From: Eurosta solidaginis
Lineage: Eukaryota > Arthropoda > Insecta > Diptera > Tephritidae
Direction: 5' to 3'
DNA: 64,000 nt
NCBI RefSeq assembly: GCF_040869045.1
Contig: NC_090319.1
Location: 396,071,601 to 396,135,600, forward strand
Within the stretch, counting starts at the first letter, position 1, and each line of letters starts with the position of its first letter. This document shows, piece after piece, positions 41,835 to 51,646 of this stretch. The position numbers and the translations under genes were made by a program. Under the pieces are notes generated by a model. The model worked only from the letters and a program-made list of their open reading frames with translations, was not told where the DNA came from and ran no database searches.

Positions 41835-42299
41835 ATCTACATAAACGAATCAATAATTGCGTCTACACATATGTACGTATACGAGCAGCGGAGAACCAAT
41901 GCACAAACAGATGCATATATCTTATCTGAGTTGTCACAAGAGAGGGCAATAATTTGTGCAAGTATTACTCAAATGAGAAGTTATAAACGTAGTTGTGGCT
42001 GGCGATTTTGTAGCTGAAACAAACTAGTAAGTTCTGGAATAGAAAAGCCTGGAAGTATGCAATGAGAAATCAAAAAGTATAAAAGGCGCGACAGTAGATG
42101 CAAAAAGGAGTTTCATTTGAGCTATCAATCAGTTTGGTTATTAAGCAAGCTATTCGTTGCAAAGTTTGAGTGTTATTGTGAAGTAATTTAATAAAGGCCA
42201 TTTTGCATTATTAAATATTGGAGTTATTTATTCACTGTTTAGTGATTCGAACTCAGCAGGAGATTGCAAATAAGGGGAATTGCAAGTAAATTCGTTACA

Positions 42300-44093
42300 A
42301 TATATATACCACCGATCTCTATGATTTTTTCAGACAATAATATATGCTATATACGTAAGCATTTGGTGAAATTTGAAGCTTCTAGCTGTTAAAATGGGGA
42401 AGAAATTGCGGAAAGTTTCTTATCTGAACAAGCGGTTGTATGAGATATATACTATATATACCACCGGTCTCTTTGATTTTTCCAGACAACAATATATGCT
42501 ATACACGTAAGCATTTGGTGAAATTTGAACATATCTAAACGATTTTTAAGATAAATATAAAATAAAAAATAGGTAGGTACTTTGTGTGAGGATGCAAAGC
42601 TTCACACTTTTTGTGGTCTGCATGTAAAAACTATGACTACGAATCACGTATTTCAAAAATATATGACGTAAACGTAACTATTTGATGAATTTTGAAGCTT
42701 CTAGCCTTAAAAAAGGGCCAAAAATTACAGTTTATATGAAGTATATAATATATATACCACCGATCTCTATGATTTTTTCAGACAACAATATATGCTATAT
42801 ACGGAAGCATTTGGTGAAATTTGAAGCTTCTAGCTGTTAAAATTGGGCCGAAATCGCAAAAAAAATATATATATACTATATATACCATCATATATATATT
42901 ATATATACCATCATATATATTTTATATATATCACCGATCTCTATGATTTTTTAACACAACAATATATACTATATACGAAAGTAATCGGTGAAATTTGAGG
43001 CTTATAGCTATTAGAATGGGGTAGAAATTGCGAAGAGTTTCTTATCTGAACAATCGGTTGTATGAGATATATACTATATATACAACCGATCGCTATGATT
43101 TTATCAGACAACAATATATGCTATACACGTAAGCATTTGGTGAAATTTGAAGTTTCTAGCTGTTAAGATGGGCCCGAAATCGCAAAAAAATATATATATT
43201 ATATATATCACCGATCTCTATGATTTTTTGACACAACAATATATACTATATACGTAAGCAATCGGTGAAATTTGAAGGTTATAGCTATTAGAATGGGGTA
43301 GAAATTACGAAAAGTTTCTTATCTGAACAATCGGTTGTATGAGATATATACTATATATACAACCGATCGCTATGATTTTTCAGACAACAATATATGCTAT
43401 ATACGTAAGCAGTCGGTGAAATTTGAAGCTTCCAGCTTTTAAAATGGGGCTAAAATTGCGAAAATATATATATATATATATACTATATATACCACCATAT
43501 ATATACTATATATACCACCGATCTTTATGATTTTTCAGACAACAATATATGCTATATGCGTAAGCATTCGTTGAAATTTGAGGCCTGTAGCTCTTAAAAT
43601 AGGGCAGTAATTAAGAAAAGTTTCTTATGTGAGCAATCGGTTGTGGGGGATATATACTATATACGATCGATCTCATCAATTTTTTCAGGCAACAATATGT
43701 GCAATATACGAAATTATATGGTGAAGTTTAAAGCTTCAATCTGTTATATTGAGTAAGATATGACAAAAATCTTCTTTTTCTGAAAAATCGGTTGTATGGA
43801 GGATATATGCTATAGCGGTCCGATCTGGCCGGTTCCGACAAATGTCTAATCGGACACCCAAACACACCCGCTCACCAAATTTTATCAAGATATCTCAAAA
43901 ATTGAGGGACTAGTTTGCATACAAACAGACAGACGGACAGACGGACATACGGACATGGCTAAATCAACTCAGCTCTTCATCCTGAATATTTCGGTATACT
44001 TAATGGCGGGTCTATCTATTTTCATTTAAGGACTTACAATTTTGGGTTTCGTGACGAAATTAATATACCATTTCATTTTCATGAAAGGTATAA
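42300..44093. repeat. HINE-like block, segment 4 and right terminus
   Basis: Tandem units with ACCGATC cores near 42310, 42760, 42940, 43085, 43210, 43366 and 43515. Then comes the conserved end block with GGACAGACGGACATACGGAC, the palindrome TTTCGTGACGAAA and TTCATGAAAGGTAT (44078-44091). The internal start TAGGTAGGTACTTTGTGTG is at about 42571. Confidence 0.75.
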
Positions 44094-45587
44094 AAATATT
44101 TAGCTCTTCCTAATTGATCTAGCATGTCATCAATTCTTGGTAAAGGGAATTTATCTGCGGTTAATTTTTTATTTACCTGTCTGTAATCTACAACCATTCT
44201 CCATCTTTTTTCTTGGTTATTCGGGGGTGTGTTTTTCGGTACTAATAAAATTGGACTATTAAATGCTGAGATTGAGGGTTCTATTATGTCATCTTTAATT
44301 AATTAGTTACTTGTTTATTAATTTCACTCTTATGAGCTTCCGGTATTCTATAATTTTTTACGTAGACAGGGTTATTGTCTTTCATATGAAGTTTTTCTTT
44401 GTAAAAATTATTAGTGGTAGTTGGTTCTGTTTCCAATGAAAAAATGTCAATGAATTCTGCACATAATGCATTAAGTGATTTATTTACAAAGTTTGGAAAA
44501 TGTTTATTTACTCTCTAATTTTTCCTTAGGCCAACAATCACTTTCGAGTTTTTTATTTTTAACTATTGTATAATCATTAGGCCGGGTCGATTTGTGGGGA
44601 GGCAAAAAAATCGCCCATTGCTCTGTGAAAATCATATTCTAGGGATCAAAATAAGAAACTTTGCCGAAGGAACCATACCTCTAAAACGAATTCGGATGTC
44701 CCCCCTTTGGGTCGTAGGGGCAAATTTTGAAAAATCCCACTTTGAAATGCCTATGTTTTTTTCTTTTTGGGGTTTATTTTTCTCTTTATAAATTTATTTA
44801 GTCAGAACATATGTAAATGAAAAAATTAATTTAACTTAGTAATAGAAAATAAATTTAAAAAAATTATTAGAAATTAGCGTTTTTACAACCCCCTTTTAAA
44901 ACCAAGGCATCGCTGTGATGCATTTGCATGTCGTAAACATAGTTGTGTGGGTTTTTTATTCAACCGAAAATGAAGGTATCACTGTCACACAATTGCAGAT
45001 CGTAAAATTGCTTGTGTTTTTTTTTTAAGCCACCACAAGACACAGCAGGTAGAATTGAAATTTCCCCTACCCAAAAGTTCTACCAAAGGGGGGGACATCA
45101 GAATTCGTTTTAGAGGTATGGTTCCTTGGGCAAAGTTTCTTATTTTGATCTCTAGAATACGATTTTCACAGAGCAATGAGCGATTTTTAAATCGATCCGC
45201 CCTAATAATCATTCAAATTTTCTGTACGTATATTAAAATCTTGAAGTGTTGCATTTTTATTTATTGTATTTATAATTCTAACCAATGTTTGTTTTGAATT
45301 TTCTAGTGTGTTTGCAATAAAAATACCTTCATACCATTCTTTTTGTGGGATTAGTAAATCTGAATTGTTATTTTCTATGTGAATTTGTCGAACTAATTCT
45401 GATCGTGCGGGAATTGAAATACTATTGATTGTTGGTTTGTTAGTCATCTGAATTATTATGTTTTCTGGGTAGTCATATGGTCTCAATATTAGAGTGTCTC
45501 CTTCTGTTTGATAATCTAAAACGCGGTTATATTTTTTAATGAAATCTAATCCTAGTATTTCATCGCATGGGATTGGGAAATTGTCTC
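44094..45587 (-). mobile_element. Ty3/gypsy element 1, 5' half (protease to RT motif A)
   Basis: The minus strand encodes a protease C-terminus (ILGLDFIKKYN near 45550), a protease-RT linker (45202-45486), and the RT N-terminus (FNSPILLVPK, RWRMVVDYRQVNKK, FPLPRIDDMLDQLGRAKYF) ending at 44094. The other half lies at 15850-18215. A MULE-like element is inserted in the linker (44579-45204). The 5' side is cut at 45587 by a LINE, and gag and 5' LTR are not found beyond it. Confidence 0.88.
44579..45204. mobile_element. Non-autonomous element with long TIRs and 9-bp direct repeats (MULE-like)
   Basis: ATAATCATT occurs on both sides (44570-44578 and 45205-45213). The left end (GCCGGGTCGATTT onward) and right end, read inverted, match over about 130 bases. 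Shared blocks include ATTGCTCTGTGAAAATC, GATCAAAATAAGAAACTTTG and GGAACCATACCTCTAAAACG. A 9-bp duplication plus inverted repeats over 100 bases is the usual form of Mutator-like elements. No transposase; short frames inside are the two arms read as mirror images. Confidence 0.7.
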
Positions 45588-46959
45588 ATGTTATGGCCGT
45601 CCAACAAGGCGCGTCAGTTGCTTCTTCGCTCTGCCAATTGGTCACGCCAAGGAAGTTTAATTCGCTCTCCACCTGGGCCTTCCAGCGGAGTGGGGCCGCC
45701 CTCTTCCTCTGCTTCCACAGGCGGATTCGGGAGCGTCATCTTTCATTCGCATAATATGGCCTAGCCAGCGTAGTCGCTGCGTTTTAATTCGTTGGACTAT
45801 GTTGATATCTGCGTAAAGCTCGTACAGCTGATCATTAAATCTTCTTCGGTACTCGCCATTGCCAACGCGTAGGGGTTATTTAATCTTACGAACAGGCAGG
45901 CAGGGTAAGATAAGTGACTTGTAGAGCATGATTTTCGTTTGTCGAGAGAGGACTTTACGTTTAAATTGCCTACCTAGTCCAAAATAGCATTTATTGGTAA
46001 GAGTGGTTCATCGCTGGATTTCAAAGCTGCTGTTGTTGTTAGTGTTAATGCTGGTTCACAAATATACCAAGTCTTTTACTATTTCGAAATTATGACTGCC
46101 AACAGTAGCGTGGTTGAAAAGGCGCATAAGCGATTACTCTTTGCTAGATGACAGCAGGTACTTCGTTTTTCCCTCATTCACCATCAAACTCATCTTTATC
46201 ACTTCTTTTTCCAGTTTGGAGTAAGCAGAACTTAAGGCGCGGGTGTTCAGGCCGATAGTATCAATGACATCAGAATACGCCAGTAATTACACGCTTTTAT
46301 AGAATATTGTTCCAGAGCGGTTAAGTTCTGCAGCTAGTATAATTTTCCTCAGCATCAAATTAAAGAAATCGCACGATAGGGGGTCACCCTGTCTGAAACC
46401 TCGTTTAGTTTCGAATGGCTCGGAGAGCCTGAGCTGATGGTGTTGCTCAACGTCATTTTGCACAGCCGTATTAGTTTTGCGGGGAAGCCTAATTCAGAGA
46501 TAGATGCATATAGGCAGCTCGTTTTCGTGCTGTCAAAGGCGGCTTTAAAATCGACGTAGAGGTCATCTGTGTCGATTCTTTTTTGCGGTTTTTTCCAAGA
46601 TGCGCGAAAATCTGGTCGATGGTAGATGTACCAGGTCTGAAACCGCTCGGATAAGGTCCAACCGGCCGATTCACGATGGGCTTCAATATTTCGCACAATA
46701 CACCTGATAAGACCTTATATGAGATATTAAAAATGCTGATTCCGCGATAGTTGGCGCAGTTTGCAGTATCGTCTTTCTTGTGGACTGGGTAAAGAACTCT
46801 TAGATTCCAGTCGTCGGGCATGCACTCGTCCGACCATATTTTCCAAAGAAGCTGATGCGTTCGCCTTACCAACTCCTCGCCGCCGTATTTGAATAGCTCC
46901 GCAGGCAATCCATCAGCGCCCACGACTTTGCTGTTTTTTTGTCTGGTTATTGCTATTCT

Positions 46960-48690
46960 CCTAACTCCTGTAGGAATGAAAACGGCGACCTTGTAACTGA
47001 TGTCCAGAGAGTGCTTAGATTATGGAGGGAACACTTCTCTGCTCTCCTAAATGGAGGCAGCAATTCACCGCGCAGAGATGAAGAACCCGATCCCGCAATC
47101 GATGATGATGGAATATATGTCCCCCCGCCCGATTATGACGAAGTTAGAATAGCAATAACCAGATTGAAAAACAACAAGGCCGTGGGCGCTGATGGATTGC
47201 CTGCGGAGCTATTCAAGTTCGGCGGCGAGGAGTTGGTAAGGCGCATGCAGCAGCTTCTTAGCAAAATATGGGCGGACGAAAGCATGCCCGACGGTTGGAA
47301 TCTAAGTGTTCTTTGCCCAGTCCACAAGAAGGGGGATACTGCAAAATGCACCAACTATCGTGGAATCAGCCTTCTTAATATCGCATATAAGGTCCTTTCA
47401 AGTGTATTGTGCGAAGGATTGAAGCCCACCGTGAACCGGCTGATTGGACCTTATCAGTGCGGCTTCAGACCTGGTAAATCTACCATCGACCAGATTTTCA
47501 CAATGCGCCAAATCTTGGAAAAAACCCGTGAAAAGAGAATCGACACACATCACCTCTTCGTCGACTTTAAAGCCGCCTTCGACAGCACGAAAAGGAGCTG
47601 CCTATATGCCGCTATGTCTGAATTTGGTTTCCCCGCAAAACTTATACGGCTGTGCAAAATGACGTTGAGCAACACCATCAGCTCAGTCAGAATTGGGAAG
47701 GACCTCTCCGAGCCGTTCGAAACTAAACGAGGTTTCAGACAGGGTGACCCCCTATCGTGCGATTTCTTTAATTTGATGCTGGAGAAAATTATACTAGCTG
47801 CAGAACTTAACCGCACTGGAACAATATACTATAAAAGCGTGCAATTACTGGCATATGCTGATGACATTGATATCATCGGCCTAAACACCCGCGCTGTTAG
47901 TTCTGCTTACTCCAAGCTGGAAAAAGAAGCGGTAAAGATAGGTTTGATGGTGAATGAGGACAAAACGAAGTACCTGCTGTCATCGAGCAAAGAGTCAGCG
48001 CATATGCGCCTTGGCAACCACGCTACTGTTGGCAGCCATAATTTCGAAATAGTAAAAGACTTCGTTTATTTGGGAACCAGCATCAACATTAGCAACAACA
48101 TCAGCACTGAAATCCAGCGAAGAATCAATCTTGCCAATAAATGCTACTTTGGACTAGGTAGGCAATTGAAAAGTAAAGTCCTCTCTCGGCGAACGAAAAT
48201 CATTCTCTACAAGTCACTTATCGTACCCGTCCTGCTATATGGGGCAGAAGCATGGACCATGACAACAGCAGATGAAGCGGCTTTGGGAGTGTTCGAGAGA
48301 AAAGTTCTTCGAAAGATTTATGGACCTCTACGCGTTGGCGATGGCGAGTACCGAAGAAGATTTAATGATGAGCTGTACGAGCTATACGCAGACATCAACA
48401 TATTCCAGCGAATTAAAACGCAGCGGCTGCGCTGGCTAGGCCATGTTATACGAATGAAAGATGATGCTCCGGCCAAGAAAGTGTTTCTATCGGAACCCGC
48501 CTATGGAAGCAGAGGTAGAGGGCGGCCCCCACTCCGTTGGAAGGACCAGGTGGAAAACGATTTAAACTCCCTTGGTGTGACCAATTGGCGCCGGTTGGCG
48601 GAGCGAAGGAGCGACTGGCGCGCCTTGTTGGACGGCCATAACCGCTTAGACGGTTAAGCGCCAATTAAGTAAGTAAGTAAGTAAGTAAGT
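46960..48690 (+). mobile_element. LINE family B copy 2 (plus), 5'-truncated, nearly intact RT frame
   Basis: Inserted into copy 1 with an 11-bp target duplication ATTGCTATTCT (46949-46959 and 48691-48701). It is 5'-truncated upstream of the RT, has one long open frame, a very short 3' UTR and an (AAGT)n tail at about 48666-48690. Short tetranucleotide tails are usual in RTE-clade LINEs; the clade is inferred. Confidence 0.88.
46966..48657 (+). CDS. LINE family B reverse transcriptase (5'-truncated)
   Basis: An open frame of about 560 codons within the element; upstream codons of the same frame (from 46939) come from the target. It holds the RT domain: NKAVGADGLPAELFKFGGEE, KGDTAKCTNYRGISLLN, LFVDFKAAFDSTKRS (motif A), RGFRQGDPLSCDFFNLMLE (motif B) and the catalytic LLAYADDIDIIG (motif C). 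A thumb (LGTSINISNNISTEIQRRI) and a C-terminal part follow (YGAEAWTMTTADEAALGVFE, QRLRWLGHVIRM, GRGRPPLRWKDQVENDL). LINE RTs copy RNA at a nicked target. The endonuclease is missing, so the copy cannot move alone. Confidence 0.88.
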   Translation, partial: SCRNENGDLVTDVQRVLRLWREHFSALLNGGSNSPRRDEEPDPAIDDDGIYVPPPDYDEVRIAITRLKNNKAVGADGLPAELFKFGGEELVRRMQQLLSKIWADESMPDGWNLSVLCPVHKKGDTAKCTNYRGISLLNIAYKVLSSVLCEGLKPTVNRLIGPYQCGFRPGKSTIDQIFTMRQILEKTREKRIDTHHLFVDFKAAFDSTKRSCLYAAMSEFGFPAKLIRLCKMTLSNTISSVRIGKDLSEPFETKRGFRQGDPLSCDFFNLMLEKIILAAELNRTGTIYYKSVQLLAYADDIDIIGLNTRAVSSAYSKLEKEAVKIGLMVNEDKTKYLLSSSKESAHMRLGNHATVGSHNFEIVKDFVYLGTSINISNNISTEIQRRINLANKCYFGLGRQLKSKVLSRRTKIILYKSLIVPVLLYGAEAWTMTTADEAALGVFERKVLRKIYGPLRVGDGEYRRRFNDELYELYADINIFQRIKTQRLRWLGHVIRMKDDAPAKKVFLSEPAYGSRGRGRPPLRWKDQVENDLNSLGVTNWRRLAERRSDWRALLDGHNRLDG

Positions 48691-48840
48691 ATTGCTATTC
48701 TTACTTCGTCATTAATTCCATCATCATCGATTGCGGGATCGGGCACGTCATCCCTGTGCGGTAAATCGATGTTTGCTATTTATGAGAGCAGAGAAGTGTT
48801 CCCTCCATAATCTAAGCACTCTCACATCGGTCATAAAGCA

Positions 48841-48947
48841 TCAGATTTAGTTAAACGCATCTATATGAAAAACAGCTTATGTGACGGCGCCTTTAACTAC
48901 TGCAATGCTTAAAACAATGAGTTCAAGTGACTACATAGCATAAACAA
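48841..48947. repeat. Short spacer with dispersed TTAAACGCATCTA motif
   Basis: Between LINE family B and LTR element 4. The motif at 48851-48873 matches 11348-11373, as described there. Confidence 0.5.
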
Positions 48948-49137
48948 TGTTGTATACCGGTGTAAAGCAAAAGACGTGCTCTTTATTGCAAGCTCGATTG
49001 GCAACTGTTTTTATTTAGTGAGATGAACTCCATACGAATATACGTCAATAGATGTATAAAGATAAGTCAATAGGCATATGTTTGTTAATAGGTATAGATA
49101 AACATAAGGGTGCGATTGCATAGGGCAGCACATAACA
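48948..49137 (-). repeat. Element 4, 3' LTR
   Basis: 190 bases, TGTTGTATACC to CACATAACA on the plus strand. Confidence 0.9.
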
Positions 49138-49139
49138 CG

Positions 49140-49400
49140 CCTCTCTCCAAAAAAAATTGCCTTATTTTAATATTTGAATATAAACATATTTTGAAGTACA
49201 ATAATATTTACATAGTTTTATTAATTCAAATGGCAATTATTAATTCAAATTTAAAAATTTTTTTTTTTTTTTTTTTTTTTGTTATTGTGATTTTGTGATT
49301 ACTAATTCATTATTACCTCACAACTTGTACATTCTAAAACTTATATCTAACATCAATGTTTCGTGGACGTAATGACCTGTGTTCATGAGTATTTTCATTA
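49140..49400. other. Element 4 3' untranslated region with T tract
   Basis: An AT-rich region between the integrase end and the 3' LTR; it holds a run of about 22 T at 49259-49280. No frame of interest. Confidence 0.5.
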
Positions 49401-49405
49401 CCACT

Positions 49406-50005
49406 TTACATATTGTCCAACTTATTTTCATTCTCATTACATTCAGTTCCATGCAGAGATTCAGAAGATACGTTATTTTCCTCAGCAACCGCCGATTCAT
49501 CTGCTTCAGGTCTTCTGGGTTCCTCATCCGGCAACTCAATATCAATGCCCCGTTCTGACGTTTTTTTAATTTGATCAGTATGTCTTTTAATTAATCGATT
49601 GTTATGATCAAATATACAATTATAAGACCGTGGACCAATTTGAGATTGAACTGTCGCAGGAGACCAACTTGCTTTGTTAGGATTTTTGTAATCTCTGATG
49701 TATACTTTATCTCCTGAACTAAACTCTGCAGATCTTTTTCCTGGATAATTTTTTTTACTATTTTCTTGACTATGTAATATATTTTCTTTGATTTTAGGTG
49801 GTTTGACAAAATCAAATCGAGTTTTTATAAATCTACCTAAAAAGAGCTTAGCTGGTGATTCGTTTGTAGTACAATGTTTCGTTACTCGATAATCCATTAA
49901 AAATCTATTCAGATACATATCGAAATTTTCTGCGCTGCCGCTGCTGAAGTTTGCCATTAAAGATTTCTTTAAAGTTTTTATAAAATTTTCAACCTGGCCA
50001 TTCAT
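49406..50005 (-). pseudogene. Element 4 integrase, C-terminal half
   Basis: Starts at MNGQVENFIKTLKKSLMANF, the helix with the catalytic Glu of the DDE triad. It then has FLMDYRVTKHCTTNESPAKL and the C-terminal module with SGDKVYIRDYKNPNKASWSP. The tail is acidic and polar. It is separated by a frame break near 50006-50150 from the rest of integrase, whose catalytic second Asp region lies in that gap. Confidence 0.82.
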
Positions 50006-50149
50006 TGATGGTTGTCCCGGCGAAGTAAGTACGTGTTTGATATTGTTAAATTTTAAAAAAGTTTTGAATTCCTCAGATACAAAATAACGACCGTTGTCAC
50101 TAACATTTGTTTTGACAATACCGAAGCGGCAGAAAGTTTCGCGAAGTTT

Positions 50150-50758
50150 TTATATGACAAAGTTAGAAGTCATGTCTTTAGTTTTAAAAACTTCAACCCA
50201 TTTCGAATAAGCATCAATGAGTACTAACAACTGAAAACCTTTTATAGGCCCCGCGAAATCTATGTGTATTCTACTCCAAACTGAGTCAGCCGGCTCCCAT
50301 GGAATTAATACACTTTTCTTAGGACTCGGTAAAAGCTCCTGACATGGAATGCATTGCTTAATCAAATTTTCTATGTCATTATCAATTTTTGGCCACCATA
50401 CATATGATCTTGCCAGGGCTTTTGTTTTTACAACCCCTAAATGTGAGTCATGTAGCTGCTCCAGTAAGTACTTTCGCAATTTAGATGGAACTACTGCTCT
50501 GTAACCCCATAGCAAACACTCTTGGTCTACAGTTAGCTCAGTGCTTTTGTTAACAAATGGAGCAAACTCACTGCCTTTCAGGTTTTGCATTGTCCCCATT
50601 GTTACAGCAGTACATACTTTTGATAAAATCGGATCTCGACGTGCTTCACGCGCTATATCTTTGGAATTAATACTAAGAGCGTTTTCCGCTTTGATATGGC
50701 ATATGTATGATTTTTCTTCATAATATTGTTCAAAGTCATGCTGTGGAAGTCGTGACAA
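50150..50758 (-). pseudogene. Element 4 RNase H end and integrase N-terminal half
   Basis: Contains the integrase zinc site (LHDSHLGVVKTKALARSYVW and CIPCQELLP) and the first catalytic Asp region (IHIDFAGPIKGFQLLVLIDA). The upstream part links to RNase H. The frame stops at 50150 in the core. Confidence 0.82.
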
Positions 50759-50797
50759 ATTGTCAGCTTCATTTAATGATCCTTTTATGTATTCAAC

Positions 50798-51646
50798 TTA
50801 ATAATTGAAACCAGATAATATGAATGCCCATCGTTGCATTCTCGCTGCAGCCATCAGAGGAAGTTCCTTGTTTTCCCCAAATATTGATAAAAGTGGCGTA
50901 TGGTCCGTGCGCAACACGAAATTATGTCCAACTAAATATTGTTTTAGTTTGGTTATTGAAAAGATTATGGCAAGTGCCTCTTTTTCTAATGTGCTATAGT
51001 TCTTTTCACTTTTTGACAGGGCTCTTGATACATATGCAATAGGCTTTACGCTTCCGTCTTGAAATTTATGAGACAAAATTCCCGCCACTGCATTGTTAGA
51101 AGCATCCGTCGTAAGGAATATAGGGATTTCAGGGTTAAAATGAACCAGAACTGAATCAGAAGTGATATCCCTCTTAATATTTTCGTATGCCTCTTGACAT
51201 TCACGAGACCAATTAAACTTTTCATCTTTTTGTAAGAGTTTTTACAAAGGTGCCATCTTTTCGGCAAAATTTTGTACAAATTTTGAGTAATAATTTACGT
51301 GCCCAACAAATGCTCTTAACTCCGAAACATTTTTGGGAATAGGTGCCTGCAAAACAGACCAAATTCTTTCTGTTGTCTTACTCAAACCATCTTTATTAAT
51401 TTTGAATTCAAGATAAGACACTTGTGCTTTAAAAAATTCGCATTTCGAAATGTTTAAACGTAAACCTGCACTTTGCAGTTTACTCAAGACTGATCTTAAA
51501 TTTCGAACGTGTTCGGCTAAGTCTTTGCCTGAAACTGTGATGTCGTCTTGATATACTACTACAAAGGGTACATTTCGCAACAAATTTTCCATAGTTTTCT
51601 GGAAAATTGCTGCTACCGGTTTAACCCCGAACGGCAAACGTTTCAT
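50798..51646 (-). pseudogene. Element 4 RT palm/thumb and RNase H
   Basis: KRLPFGVKPVAAIFQKTMEN and the catalytic VVYQDDITVSG near 51540, then FVGHVNYYSKFVQNFAEKM. After a frame break near 51242, RNase H follows (ISLKSLYS-type shifted frame, then FQDGSVKPIAYVSRALSKSE, LRTDHTPLLSIFG). At least two frame changes. Confidence 0.82.

Larger units (their letters stand above)
35489..42299 (+). mobile_element. Ty3/gypsy element 3, copy B (decayed, internal deletion)
   Basis: 5' LTR 35489-36048, primer site TGGTGTCAGAAG at 36051, gag, a pol lacking most protease and RT, integrase, and a 3' LTR starting at 39625 and ending at 42299. ATAT on both sides fits a 4-base target duplication. Relative to copy A, two deletions remove sequence matching about 28498-28623 and 28643-29887, leaving a short bridge near 37711-37730. 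The 3' LTR holds inserts X and Y. Confidence 0.88.
39625..42299 (+). repeat. Element 3B 3' LTR with two nested inserts
   Basis: LTR pieces: 39625-39718, 41503-41537 and 41835-42299, ending TTCGTTACA. Insert X (39719-41502) and MITE Y (41538-41834) account for the rest. Its TATA box is at 42078. Confidence 0.85.
18216..44093 (-). mobile_element. Helentron-derived (HINE/DINE-1-like) repeat block, host of later insertions
   Basis: The block begins with 17 bases, then a hairpin of stem GTCTTCGGC/GCCGAAGAC with a 3-base loop (18233-18253), then ATACCTTTCATGAA (18257-18270). It ends with the exact inverted copy TTCATGAAAGGTAT (44078-44091). The flanking gypsy sequence is interrupted between A and A (T|T on the minus strand) with no target duplication. 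The body has tandem units of about 125-160 bases containing ACCGATCT, CAACAATATATGCTATA and CTAGCTGTTAAAATGGGG. Subterminal inverted repeat, one terminal hairpin, internal tandem repeats and T|T insertion are the known features of Helentron-derived elements. The assignment is inferred; no Rep/helicase gene is present. Confidence 0.6.
45588..48840 (-). mobile_element. LINE family B copy 1 (minus), interrupted by copy 2
   Basis: The minus strand holds a LINE RT-type element in two pieces, 45588-46959 and 48702-about 48840, separated by a plus-strand copy of the same family. The two pieces carry the duplicated ATTGCTATTCT. Frames are broken, with RT motifs such as GADGLPAELFKYGGEELVRR near 46900. 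The 3' end at 45588 lacks the repeat tail of copy 2 and abuts gypsy element 1. The 5' end is truncated. Confidence 0.85.

Noticed and set aside
44594..45297. Two short related frames in the MULE-like element as a gene pair
   Set aside because: They are the two inverted arms read on opposite strands.
46939..46965. Start of the LINE family B frame at 46939 as the true N-terminus
   Set aside because: These codons are target sequence left of the insertion at 46960; the element is 5'-truncated.
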